Below, in pieces: positions 33,960 to 46,498 of a stretch of 64,000 bases of DNA (position 1 is its first letter; each line of letters starts with the position of its first letter). Origin of the DNA: Meandrina meandrites (taxonomy: Eukaryota; Cnidaria; Anthozoa; Scleractinia; Meandrinidae); the NCBI GenBank assembly GCA_963693305.1, contig OY855908.1:1178001-1242000 (forward strand). Reading direction: 5' to 3'. The notes beneath the pieces are model-generated. The model saw only the letters and a program-made list of their open reading frames with translations. It was not told where the DNA came from and ran no database searches. The position numbers and the translations under genes were made by a program.

Positions 33960-36900
33960 TATGCGGGTTAATCTTTTCACATGCAAATCACACGAAGCTC
34001 TTTTTAATGATATTCCCCCGCATAAGCCTCCATTGCAAGCTAGATCCAGTCCAATACCGAGAATACGAATATGGCCTATTAGAACTGCAAACGACGAAAA
34101 GTACAGTATTAGTTTGGCATGTGACTGGTTGAGAAAAAAATGCCTGTTCTTAATTCTTTTTAGTTGGACCAAGTTGCTCCAATATTTTGAACTGACCAAT
34201 TACAAATCTCAAATAACTCAAACTAATCACGTGATTAGTCACTAATACTGGATTTATCCAAACCTACTATATTGTAGTTTGCTCTCACCTTGTGAAATTT
34301 CGGCAGCCCATCTCGGATAGACTTTGTCATCAGGTATCGATGGTCATTTCTGCTACCATAGCACATCACCAACAGCAGGAAAACGAAGATAAGATAAACG
34401 AAAAGTTCAACGAAAAAACGCCACAGGTTTTGTTTTTTAGCTTGACGTTTTCTCATCTCTTCTCATCTCTTCCACTTCATTGTCCATAGTCTGTGTCTTG
34501 AAGGGCTGGTTTTTGCCTCGTCAAGGACATCATGTCCTTCCTGTGTTTTCTTGGTAGTTTTGAGAATAGCTGCCAGAAATAGTGCTGTAAAGAATACTTT
34601 AATAGGTTCAGTTATTGCTACATCCTGAGTGAATGATATAAACATTGATGATAACCACTGCTCGCTGACGCTTTTTCCCCACATCAAACTGTAGAAGATG
34701 GAAAACGTCGCAGAAACAGCACAAGAACAAACAAAGAGGAACCAGGCGAGATAAGTGAGCCATTTAGATTTTGAACAACATAAAGTTTCACTCGTAGACT
34801 TTTCAGCTCCCTTTTGAAACAAGAATACTATAAGGATGTTTATCGGTGCGACGATAAGCGCGCTTTGAACACCGATAATTACTTGCCTCCACGAGAATTT
34901 CAACGGTCCTATCTGAATGACTTGTTCGGATTTGCCATCCAACTTGTAGAACATCGCGTTGGCGAGCATGGCTGTTAACAATACTGAGAGACAACACGAC
35001 ACTCGCTGGACTCTTGTAAAGCGGCTTCTCCTTGGCTTCGCTACAACGGAAACCCAAATATGTGTTTCCGTGAGGCCTTTCCACCATCGTTTAACAACTT
35101 CATAGCTAAAATCCACTTCACTTGGCGCTTGTTCGATCATTCGCTCAATTCGACCGTCGTTTCGCTCGAGGGCAAACCACTGGCTGCTGGTAAACGTCCA
35201 CGACGTTTTAACTTGTTTGTCCACAATCACGATTTCTTCTAGAAACCACGAAGGGTTCTCGCCAGAGTTGTCATGGCCAATCCGCACTCCTTGAATCACA
35301 CCAAGCGGCGTATCAAGTCTAATAACAAAGACATCCGTGTTTCCCCGAGAAAAGAGAAATTTGTTCGCACCAGGCTCCTCTAAGCTGAGCTGAATAATTC
35401 CAGAGCGTTCACTAGTGCCGTATATCTCCATGGCAACCTTTGCTGTTGTACCTGAATTTCTCCACACACCGGTTGTAATTTTTATCTCATATTCGCGTGA
35501 GTTATTTGAGTTGTTTGGTGTGGCTGGAAGCTGTACTGGCAAACCATTCTATGAAAAGCATGATATAAACACAAAATTTAAATGAAGAATTTTTAAGTTA
35601 TTAACAATCAAGTACTTTCTGTTGAATGCTTCAGTTGTCCTTTAATTTTCCACTAGTTACTAGTCTCAAACGTTAACGTTCGTTCTCAAACTCATTAATA
35701 ACTCATCTAGTTAAAAAAAAATGATAAACGTGAAGGAGGTTTAGATACCCGTTCTTAATTAGCACAATTTTTTACGATTTTATTTATCCGTTTACTCCGC
35801 AGTTTTTGTTTCGATTGAGAAGATATACCAAACACTCGAGAGAGTATCTCATCGGCTATCCAAATACCTCGAATTTCGTCAAATATCCCCCTCTGCGCGT
35901 CGTATTTTCAACTCTCTTTTCATTGTTTGGAAACTCTGTCTCTCCTGTTTTATATATTACGTGAAAAATGTATTCAAACATAAAAAGAAACTTGGAATTA
36001 ATTCGTAAATTTGAATTGACTGGGCAAACACAAAAAGCTGGAAGATGCAATGGATTAGTTTCCATCGCTCTGGGAGGGGTGGGAAAGGGTGGAGTGAAAC
36101 TTTTACCTTCTTCATGCTACTGAAACCGGAGTTACCTCTGGTCTTTTGATGAGCCCATAAGATCCGAAAGAGCTTAACAAAGACGATAGTACCAGGGTAA
36201 GGTTCAATTTGTTACTTACATTTCTAGCGTCCACCTTATCCGCTTTTCTGGCGATGACAAGCACGATCAAATAGCACAGGAGAACAACAGCCACCGTCAT
36301 AATAACTGCAACATTTCCAGTTTCGCCAAGATTCTTGAACTCGACCAGGACCTTGTCAAAATCGATTGGATTCGGTTTAACTAAAAGACCTCCCCCAAAT
36401 GACGTCAAGTGGTTACAGGAACAGTTGATAAATCCGTTCAGTGTTGCTGATAACACCTACAAGCAATTAATGGAAAAACATTTAAAGGGAATTCTTCAAA
36501 TGTCGCCTCACTCTCTGCCAGAAGTGATTACTCTGTTACGAATTGGTCGAGAAGGAGAAATAAATCATTTATTTACACTCTAGTACATGTTGTACAAAGA
36601 TTACCGAGTACATGTACTCCGAAACGCCGTCCAAGATTACCAATTGAACTTTCACATATCGCAGAAAGTTGATATGACTTACTTGACAGCCATCTGTTGT
36701 CCAAATTTCTCGTTCCTCTGACCAATACACACAGCTCCCCAGGGCTACCCTCAGAGTATAGTTCTGATCAGTCTCGGGATCATATAATGGCACCACAGTT
36801 ACATTCTTGCTTTGAGGGGGAGTGGGAGGAGGATCTTTGACTTCGACGCACGAGCGCTTTTGCCGTCTGTTTCCAAAACAGGATCTCTTTTTCCTCTTAT

Positions 36901-39900
36901 GGGAATTAGTGAAACTTCTGTTATAGCTCTGCACTCCAAGGAAGTACTTTCCAGGTCGTTCGGCAAAAGTTTCTATTGGTAAATACTGATTAGGCGAACA
37001 CTCAGTTTTACCATCCGTTTTGTCATGCGCACTCGGTGTCCAAACGCACCTTCCATTGTTAGAGATCGTGGCATTGAGGTCATGCTCTTGGGTGGTTGGC
37101 CGCTGGCCATATCTCATGTAAACAAGCAGGTTTATACCTGCCTCATTAGGCGTGATTTCCAGCATTATCAGGGTGTCTTTGTATTCAACATCTATTTCGT
37201 GAAAACGTAAATTGTCATTATTGGTGAAATACTGCGGGGTTTTTAAGGAGAGCGTCTGAGGTTTCAATGGTGTGACGATGACGACACTGTTTGAGAGATT
37301 TGATACATTGATCAGCTTGCGCGTTTCGTCTTTTAAGTCCAAGGCTAAAACATCAGAGTTGACTCGTTGTTTAGTTCTGTCCCAGGTGTAAGGATTAAAT
37401 GGGATTGATAGCATCTGCCAAGAAGAAAAGGAACGTTTTCATTAATTACATGATAGCTTCCTTCAGATTATCAAGCCAAACATCTTCGATTTTAAAGGAA
37501 CTAAGTCATGCATGCTACGCTGTATCTGGGAAAAAAAAGGTCAACTTTTTTACATTTGTCATTTACAATCCATATTCATCTTTTCCGATAATAAATGGTT
37601 TTATTTTCAGTTTTTTCGTTCTTCTTTGATGTTTTTCTTCCTTAGAAACTATAATTTGGGAGTTTCTTTCATTTTGAAAGTCTCAATTTTTACATCAGGA
37701 AAAATGACTTTAAATGTATAAAAATAGCTCCTCTAACGCCCAAAACTGTCCTTTATAAAAAATACTTACCTGAGTATCAACAAAACTTTTTCCTTTAATA
37801 CTGGACATTAATGCTGTCTCATCAGCTGGTAAAATAAATTGACCATCTCCTCCTTCAATCTTTAATTCCACAAGTTTACCTGGGCTGTGGCGCCCTAACG
37901 TCATGGACAGTCCTGGTGTCTCAATCGATATAATTTCTTCATCCGGGACTCTTACCGCTAACACTGCGTCTCCAACTAAGCTGATAATTTTCATGGAAGT
38001 CGCGACTAAATTTTTACCCTGTGAAAAAGAAATTTAAAAATAGAACTGATTAATAAATCCAATCATGACATAATAGCATTTGGCCTATCACAACCCAACT
38101 AATGTAGTGATCCACTTATAACTCTAGGCAAAACGTAAACACGTAAACAGTGCGAAGCTAAGTGCGGGAAAATACGAGAAAGCCAGGCGGTTTAGCCGGG
38201 CAGATAGTGAAGCGCGATGCACCGCCTCTTCTGCAGGTTACAATTAACCTGATTTGGTCCGTCTCAGTAATGTGGCTGTCTTGATCGTGTTTCCAAGTCA
38301 GCGGTAGTTAACACTTATACCTGTTCTTGAAGAGTTGAGCTCAAATCTCCTGATGCAATCACTGCTCCTGCCTTCAACACGTTGTTAAGACACGAACCCA
38401 AGTTTTCTGCAGATTGGGTGACCAGCGGTATCTTTGCCACATCTTTCAGTTGGGCAGTACTCCATAAGAGTGACGCCATTCCATCAACGGCAGATAACGA
38501 GGATACCTATTAGGTAACCAACAGGAAGTGAGAGAATAACTACTCACCTGTTTTACTGGATAATCTCTTTTTCAAGAGAAAACAACTTTTTTTTGGTTGA
38601 CTTTAGATTTGTGCGGTAGGATTGTATTGCTAAGAAAACACAGCGAACACAGTGAGTAGATTCCCCGCACTAGTCTGAGTGGTAAGCCAGTTCCAGGCCT
38701 TCCTTTGGTCTTCCTTTGCACATAGAAAAATATTTTGTTGACTGGGTCCGATGGGCGTAGTTAGGTCTTTATAAGTAACACTTACCCTCCGCAAAAATCA
38801 ACACTGCTAAATTCCAATTCGATCTGGAACTGTCCTACGTCTTATACATGAGCCTCTGGCTCGGACATTGAGGGTAACCTCGTCCCACGTTTGGACATTA
38901 AAATTGTATTTACATTTACATTTACATTTACAACAAGGCGTTTATTCATGATAAGACAAATTTTTGTAGTGCCTGATATCAGTATACAAAATGTTTAGAT
39001 ACGTCAACGAAGATTGTACTTCCCCTCCTTTCCTCAATATTCACTAACCAGTGACTTGGAAGACACTGTCCCTGTTTCCTGAAGAGCTGAACCTATCACG
39101 GAGGAGCTTTGTAAAAGGTCTGGAATACTCTTCACTTGCATTGAGACAATGCTTTGGATGATGAAGTCCTGAATCTGTATGATACGATGATCAAGAATGT
39201 CAGATAAGATTCAGTGAATATGTCTCATTCGGTCAATAAAACTATGTCCAGTAGCTGATTCAGCATTTTAGTTTTGCTTTACAAATGGCAAATTCGTTCC
39301 GCTGTCTATCTTTAGTTCCTTTACGATAAAAAAACCCTTTACTTTGGTTTGGCGATTTCATTACGTTAGTCAATAAGATGATATTTGAACTACGATTTAT
39401 TTGTTCAAGAAACTTTTTATTAATACACTGTACATGCATTACTCTGCCAACATTGTCAGTAACATAAAAGCGAACTAAAAAGAAGAAAGCAAAATAGCTC
39501 ACCTTTTTTCAAATGATCTGCATCATTACAACTAAATACTAAAATTTCTTGTTCGAGTTAAAACCATACTAAAAGCTATTCCGTTAAAAATGTAACTACC
39601 TTGGTTTTCTGCTCTGAATCTATTGTTGTGTCTTGTAAAACTGCTTGAAGGACAGCATTTGCTATCTGTGCTGCTTTGCTAAGGTCCCCATCCTTAATCA
39701 CCTCATTTAATAGGCTGTTGTCTGCTGTAAGAAATTCGGTGATGTTTTCTGGACTCAAAAGCTGAGATGGTTCAACCTACAACGAGTGAAATAAAAATTC
39801 ATATGTAATGTGAGATCACAACTGTTGAATTATGACGTCACAAATATTGAAGTTGATGTCATGATTATGAAATGTGAATGTATGTGGGCCATATATTGTG

Positions 39901-42900
39901 ACGTCATTTAAGCAGGCTACCTGTGTAGACAAATTAAGCGCTGGAGCAGAAGCACCGTATTTATCAGTCACTTTGACGATGAACTTGACAGCATAATTAT
40001 CTGACTGGTTTCCAGGTGGCAACCACGATATAACGGAACTGTTCAAACCATGATATACCATGCTGTACAGACCGTTCTCCAGTTGATACTGAAACTGGTA
40101 AGACAGGGGGGTACTGTCACTCGTCCAGTTGCTACAGCTCAGGTTAAAATCAGTCTTCAGTGAGATGCCGCTTGACGGGGTGATGGAACATGTCCCCCCT
40201 GTAGGAGGTGATGCAGTGAAAATATCATGTGCACTCATTCCTGGTTGACCGTCTGATGTTTTTACAAAGAGTACCAACCGGTAGGTTTTGCCGCCATCAA
40301 GGGAGTCCTTCTTGATAACAATGCTGCTTGAATCCAGGGGCGTATTTGTGATACTTTTTAAGTCTTTTTTCTGCCAAATAATATCATTAGTTGAAGCGGA
40401 TGGATATTGTTGGTAGAGTATCCACTGGTAGGAGGATATCTTGGAGCACTGTGGTCCTTGGCACTGTGATTGGATAGATAGTTTAACTGACGGGCTAATT
40501 TTAGGTTTGCAATTTATAAGGCATCTGAAAATCAAATAAAAAAGAGATGACTCCATGTTAAATACATGCTATAACTTTTTTTATGACTTATACAACGAAC
40601 GACAAAATGTTTGAGTGTGAGTATTATTTATGACATCGTTACACTTCCGTCCTCTCCTGTATTGTAAAGCCAAAGCCGTCGTAAACCATCAGCCCGTTCA
40701 AAAGCAAAGTAAACAAGGAACAACAATTTAAGAAATGTGGTAAGTGTGGTAACTATTTCGTTGTGGGGAGCAGGGATGGCGCAGTGGTGAGAGCACTCGC
40801 CTCCCACCAATGTGGCCCGGGTTCGATTGCCGGACTCTGCGTCATATGTGGGTTGAGTTTGTTGTTGGTTCCCGTCCTTGCTCCGAGGGTTTTTCGCCAG
40901 TTTCTCCGGTTTTCCTCCCTCCACAAAAACCAATTCCAAATTCCGATTCGATAGGGAATACACGGCTCCCCAGCGTCTAGCTTTAAATACATGTACTACC
41001 ATGTCTAAACAGAGTTAACTTTTTGAGAAAATTACACGTCGGACGTGACGTAATATCAGTGGTATCTACCAATCTAAAATGCAAAAAAAGTATCCAGGCT
41101 AATGACTAGGCGAAAACCAGTGAAATAAATTCCTTACCGTTGAGATATTTCAGGCGGATCTCCTTTCACCAGGTAGATAACTTGATAAGCACTTGAACTG
41201 CGATAGTCTTTTGTCACAACCAGTTTAACTACATATGTCTTATTGGTGAACATGGAAGCAGTATTGAAGGTGATTTCAAGTCCAGAATCATTCCCAAAAT
41301 AACGGATATTTGATTGGTTTATTCTTGTGAATGAATCTTTCGCTGTTGACTGGAGGCCGGAATAATTGCCTTTGATCTCACCAAAATGCCAGGTAAAGTT
41401 CATCTCAGAGTGATTACCTGGTCTAACATCCGGGTCATAGGAAAGCGATGCATTCATCGTGATATTTTTGTTATGTCCTCGGATTACTTCGGCGCCGCCA
41501 TAGATGATCGCAACGAGGTCCGGTTTTCTCTGGCAAGATTTTCCATCTAAACACCATTAAACAAGTTTTATTAAGCTTGAAATTGTATGGATTACAATGC
41601 AACAGGCCAGTTTGTATTCTCGGTTTTGAACTGGAACTAGCGTGCAATGGAGGCTAATGCGGGGGGATATCATTAAAAACAGCTTCATCTCATTTGTATT
41701 AGGAAAGATTTACCCGCATTAGCCTCAACTGCAAGCTAGTTTCAGCTCGATACCGAAAATACGAAAACGGCCTATTGCTTTATACGTATAAATGCATGTA
41801 AACGAGATACAAGGGTCGTTCAAGCCCCGGGGGGGGGGGGGGGGGGGGGGACTCCCATATGAAATGGACGGGGATGCTCGTCGTCTCGCTTAGGGGTGTA
41901 AATTTAGGATTTTGGTCTCGCTTAGGGTGTTCTGGGAAAAATGTCATTATTTTTAGCCGTCAAGGTCTCGTTTAGGGTTGCACGCGAAGAAATAACAAAA
42001 AAGAAAGAATTTTGATTCGTTATATTTACTCTTTTAGGGGTCTGCATAACGTTCGGCCACACCCAGATTGGTCTCTTTTAGGGGTTAAATTTAAAATTTC
42101 CGACGAGCATCCCCGTCCATTCCATATGGGAGTCCCCCCCCCCCCCCGGGCGTTCAAGACTGCATGCATAAGCCTCGTTTGCATGCTTTACATCCTGATA
42201 ATTTTTTGACAACTGAGAAAATAGTATATCTAAAGAAAATGAATTTTCCAGAGTAAACACCGAAGCAAATGGAAGAAAACAAACACAAAATTAAAACAAG
42301 AGAGAACAAAACGACAAAGCGAGGTATGAATCCTCCTTTTTGTGCAACGCTTTTGAGAAGGTACTTAGTCATTTGTAAAATGTACAAATAACTTTTAAAC
42401 TAAAAGATATCAGAAAATGGTAGTTTCCTAATGTTAATAAATTGCAAATGAGTAATGATAAACCTTAAACAAGGATGGTTAGGTTTGAGGAAGATGAGGA
42501 CAAATCTCGTATTAATTGTGTACATGTGTATGTCCCGATCAGTACGTTTTTTCAACCAACCTGAATATTTTGGTTTATTGCAAAAGTTAGAGTCGCAGCA
42601 TTTAACATCACAGCATTCAAGTTTATTTGTCTTCATGAGCTCTTGACAGGACTCTTCTGCCTTCTGGCAAGCAACCCGGTGAGTGCAGTTCATCCTGGAC
42701 TGATCCGATCGAGTGTACTTCCAAACACACCTGTCCTCCTCCGATCCACAAACTGTCTGTTTACCGCTGTTGGCAGATACCTCGTCCTCACTGCAGTTTG
42801 CTCCTGATCCGAAACACTCATAACATTTGAGACGATTTGCTGCAAATCAAACCGAGAAGTTCGCATCAAATATTAAGCAATCATGTTCTTGAGAATCGAT

Positions 42901-45900
42901 TTTAGCGAAATGTTCAGTTAGCAGATTGCTCTGTCAGTAGATAACAGCCAACTTACTAAATCTTAATTTCAAATGTTAAAAATATAAACGACTGATAATT
43001 TTGGGGATGGGTGGAAGGGGATGGAAATTATGCGTATTACAATAATGCAATAAAAAGCAGAGCTTCGTTCTTGAATGCCTGAGAATCGGTTCTACAAATA
43101 GGGCATTTTGTATGTGTTTAGGATCTTTCCAGTCTCGATACAAGCTCGCTTTTTAAATGACATATTATATTTGTGATAGTCCTGAGCAATTTACATCAGG
43201 AAGATCTCCTTTAGACAGCTTGATAATTTGTTTTATTCTTAACACTTGTCTACCTGCACTGTGCTACCATTAGTGAATGGTATTAACAAGCGTGAATTCA
43301 TTCTCACCTTGACGTATACTGCTTGCAAGTACCGATTGTGAGTCAGTAACACGTGATGGATTTATACTCGGTCTGTTTATCAGACTTGTTGTTGAGATAT
43401 TCTTCGTCGATGTTGCTGACACATTCAGTGGTGCCGTCTGAGATGTCGAGAGCAAATGGGTGTCATTGACAGTGGGCGTGGGATATACCAACGTTGGGTT
43501 GACAGCTGGAGTTTCATAAGTCGACGTCTGATTGGACAATCTTGTTGCAGTGAGGTGGAGTGATGGATTGGGTAATGCACCAGTGGCTGTAGCTGTTGTT
43601 GTTGTTGTTTGGATGAATTCGTTTTCGTTCGACGAAGTCATTGATGATGGATTTGCGGGGGCAACTGATGTTAGTAGAGGACTTGACGAACCTGGAAATG
43701 ATAATCAAAACACCTAAATAATCTTAATAAGAGACGTACATGTATTTTAGATGTCGTTCCTAATACCTACTTGTACACTAGTTAAAGAGGCTACGTCACG
43801 GGGATTTTTGGTCTAAACTGTTCTGAAAATAGCGGTGGGCAACGTAACCCATGACAAACATTATCTTTGAACATCTAAAGGAAGACATGACCTATATTTG
43901 CGGATAGAAATCAAACTAAAGCTATAAATATTGTTTTTTTTGACAACACTCGGAAACAATTTGAAACGTTAAGCCTTAATTTTTCAAGTTGCAATCCATT
44001 TCCATCCAAGCCATCTGCAGCCAAAGATGTTTGCTAACAGTTTCAGTGCTCTAATATAGCCATTGCTAGCTATTGCTAATAAAAATGGCCCATTATTTTT
44101 AGGTTTCCTACCCCAGAAATACAAATTTTGGCTGTTCGAGAATCTGTTAAAATCCGTAACAAAGCCCCGTTAACTCTGAACTGCTGAAGGAAAATATAGA
44201 GATCAATGTTTGACTTTCGTTTTAGTAAAGACTGGTACTTTGTTCACTCCGAAGTCTAAGGGTTTTAAGATTAAAGACGAAAGCGTTTGTGAACGCCTTC
44301 GCCATCAAATGGGTGTGGCCAGTCATTTATGTAAGCGTAACGTAAAACAAAACAATAGAACAAAACAATGCTTACTCGGTGTCGGCGGTTTGTTGAAATC
44401 TTTTACTTTATTCACATCATCTACCGAGAGCGATACATTAAAAATCCAAACTTCAGCAATCCTTCCTTTTAACAGATACCCAAGCCACAATCCAGACTCC
44501 GTCTCCAATTCAAAACTACCCACGATCGTTTTGTTTTCAACTTGAATTCCATTCACAAACAGTCTTGCATGTCCAGTGTGATTGTCGTATGCTCCAGCAA
44601 TGTGGTGCCACCGATTAAGCTGCAGGTTTTCTCCACCCAGTAACGAGTGCTTGGTGCTTTGATCACGTGAATACAAGTCGAAGACTGGGCGAGAGTTCTC
44701 AAGGGACAATCCGACACCGTAGTTAGAGTCTTTCCAGTAGGAAATAACTTCTCCACCAGTTCTTTCAGGGTATACCCAGGCCGACAGAGTGATGGAATAT
44801 CTAGACGAGAGAGGAGTTTGATAACAAAAGACTATTTTCTATTGAGAACGAAATTACTGTAAGGGAGGTGGCAAATCTAATAAATAGCAAGTTCGTCCTG
44901 ACAAATCTCGAGCATTCCCCTAATAATGATGATAATAATAATGATAATGGTAATGGTAATGGTAATGATAACAACAATGTTTTTAATCTGGCAAAAGTTG
45001 TTGTTTTCACGACACCTTTTATATACTAAGCTAGTTTACCAACTGTTACCTTGTATCCAATGGACCTGAAGCATTAAGATATATGTAACTGGGCGGGGTT
45101 CGAGCTCCGGTGAATTCATATGCGCCGCTTAATTCGCCGTACACCCCAAAGACGAAGTACGCGTTAGAAATGATTCCAGTAGGATTTCTAAACGAACTGA
45201 AATCCTTTGCTCCAGTGGATGCGTTCAGAGGGTAGATCCCCACGGGTTCCTGAAGGCCTACAATAAAGGCAAGGAATAGAATACATGGTGTCAGTTTTGT
45301 TTCCCGGAAATGTTGGTAGAGTCGGTGTTGATTTTTTTTTGTATACACTCCCAGTAATAGAATAACACCAATTGTCACCTATAATGAGTAAAATATAACT
45401 CTTATTGCGTGTGGATGGAAAAGTTCGGTAGAATTAGAATATATATTGCAGACAAGCCATTACATCCACGTTAACAAAAACAATTATTCTGTTTATAACG
45501 GATTCGGTATAGTTAAGAAAGCTTAACAGCTGTACCTGGATTTTTTTCTAAATTATATGGGTGCACACGCATTGAAGTAAACAAAATCCCTTTCAAATGT
45601 TTTTAATTCTGCAAGTGCTTTACCGCTAAACTGAAGACAATCATCTGTTTTTATCGATGTGATCTTAATTCAATTAGGTGTTCAGGAATCGTTTCCTTTT
45701 GCAAATTGACAAAGCATGATCTCTTGCTTTATTGTTCTTTTAAACTTTTTCTATCTTTTGAGTGGCTCGCTCGATATCTTGAGTTGAAGGTTCTCGCCAA
45801 AATCTAGTTCAATCGTTGACAAATGCACGAGCCGTTGATCGCTGAGTAAGCAATTATTTTGATGGTGTAAGGTTGTGTACAGTGACGAGTTTTAAAAGAC

Positions 45901-46498
45901 CTAAAAACTAACAGGAAATCATAGAATCAAATGAAAGTTCCCCTTGCATTCACGCGAAAAAAGTACACCTTGGCCCCTGTGTCTTAGCAGAGACGCGATT
46001 TAAAGTCCTTTCTTTACAAACCATTGTGGGAGGCGCGATGGCTGAATGTTATCGCAATAGAATCCGGATCGAGTGCTCGAACCCTGGCGGGCGTCACGTG
46101 TTGTGTTGTTGGGCAAGATGCCTTATTCTCATATTGCCTCTTTCCCAGGCAGGTGCATGTATAAATGGGTATCGGCAAATTTAGTGCGATGGACTAGCAT
46201 CCCATTCAGGGAGGAGGAAAAGAAATACTCCTAGTCGCTTCACGATACGGAAACTGGGATAGGCTCCCGTCTGATGGGCCACTAGGCTCGAACGCAAGAC
46301 TTAATGACCTTTCAGAAACCGTGGCCATATGTAAATCACATGAGCCAGGATCAACGATTTTACAAGTTAAAATAAAGAACGTCGCTGTTGAAATAAAAGA
46401 CACCGAACTGAGAGAAGATAAGAGTGCACTTTATCAGTTGTTTCCTTACCTTGGCAGGTGCCCAGGATCGTCCACAACAGCAAAATAACTTGCTGCAT
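30956..46498 (-). CDS. Polycystin-1-like receptor-channel, 16 exons, with an in-frame stop in exon 14
   Basis: Exons in transcript order: 46498-46450, 45257-45050, 44800-44376, 43691-43308, 42839-42561, 41546-41138, 40524-39921, 39776-39600, 39174-39049, 38506-38321, 38018-37770, 37414-36683, 36456-36220, 35548-34289, 33614-33446, 32673-30956. All phases close (2404 codons). Order: signal peptide (1-16), laminin-G-like domain (about 20-220), Ser/Thr linker (228-355), Ly6/uPAR-type Cys domain ending CCDSNFCN (358-445), REJ region (about 450-790), GAIN with GPS motif CSCNHLTS (1288-1295, predicted cut after Leu1293), TM1 (1324-1345), PLAT (about 1370-1480), further TMs, polycystin extracellular domain (KYWSWLNEVFVPG) and PKD channel, charged tail. 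PKD1-like proteins act in the plasma or ciliary membrane, often with PKD2 partners. Codon 1717 (34465-34463) is TGA, between PLAT/TM and channel. The ATG follows a polypyrimidine-AG, suggesting an upstream 5' UTR exon. Confidence 0.88.
33911..34080. mobile_element. Foldback MITE, family C copy 1 (polycystin intron 14)
   Basis: Arms AATAGGCCATATTCTCGGTA and GCAATGGAGGCTTATGCGGG pair with their inverse at the right end. The same arms recur at 41598-41777. Confidence 0.8.
34444..34467 (-). other. 10-bp tandem duplication beside the in-frame TGA of the polycystin gene
   Basis: On the minus strand the decamer GAGATGAGAA is present twice in direct succession. The first copy contains the TGA that ends the exon 14 frame; the second leads into the conserved MRKRQ segment that opens the next membrane block. 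Both sides of the stop read in the same frame. Confidence 0.8.
38908..38933. repeat. (ATTTAC)n microsatellite
   Basis: Four tandem copies of a TTTACA hexamer in a polycystin intron. Confidence 0.8.
40765..40985 (+). mobile_element. tRNA-derived SINE, family D
   Basis: The head carries Pol III boxes: A-box-like TGGCGCAGTGGTGAGAGC and B-box GGGTTCGATTGCCGG, spaced as in a tRNA. A body with GTTCCCGTCCTTGCTCCGAG and TTCTCCGGTTTTCCTCCCTC follows. It lies in polycystin intron 6 on the opposite strand to the gene. Confidence 0.75.
41598..41777. mobile_element. Foldback MITE, family C copy 2 (polycystin intron 5)
   Basis: Arms pair as in the copy at 33911-34080, with shared blocks TATTCTCGGT, GAACTGGAACTAGC and TGCAATGGAGGCTAATGCGG. 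It is more diverged than copy 1. Confidence 0.75.
41817..42158. mobile_element. hAT-like MITE with G-tract ends and 8-bp target duplication
   Basis: The element (41825-42150) has inverted ends made of CCCGGG plus a long G or C run, then ACTCCCATATG and GGACGGGGATGCTCGTCG. It is flanked by CGTTCAAG on both sides (41817-41824 and 42151-42158), an 8-base target duplication as produced by hAT transposases. Internally GTCTCGCTTAGGG-like words recur. No coding capacity. Confidence 0.85.
43784..44170 (-). mobile_element. Non-autonomous TIR element, family B copy 2 (polycystin intron 3)
   Basis: Ends AAAGAGGCTACGTCACGG and CCGTAACAAAGCCCCGTT are inverted, and interior blocks match the copy at 21113-21498 in reverse order and orientation. 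Confidence 0.75.
44921..44975. repeat. (AATGAT)n/(GGTAAT)n microsatellite
   Basis: A run of ATA/ATG trinucleotides grading into three GGTAAT copies, inside polycystin intron 2. Confidence 0.8.
46026..46300 (+). mobile_element. tRNA-derived SINE, family A, most complete copy
   Basis: A tRNA-like head (GGCGCGATGGCTGAATG, then GTGCTCGAACCCTGG as B-box-like) is followed by TTGGGCAAGATGCC, GCGATGGACTAGCATCCCAT and CTGATGGGCCACTAGGCTCG. Shorter copies lie at 8880 and 14415. It is within polycystin intron 1. Confidence 0.75.

Noticed and set aside
43514..43717. Frames opposite and shifted to polycystin exon 4
   Set aside because: They are shadows of the Ser/Thr-rich linker coding sequence.
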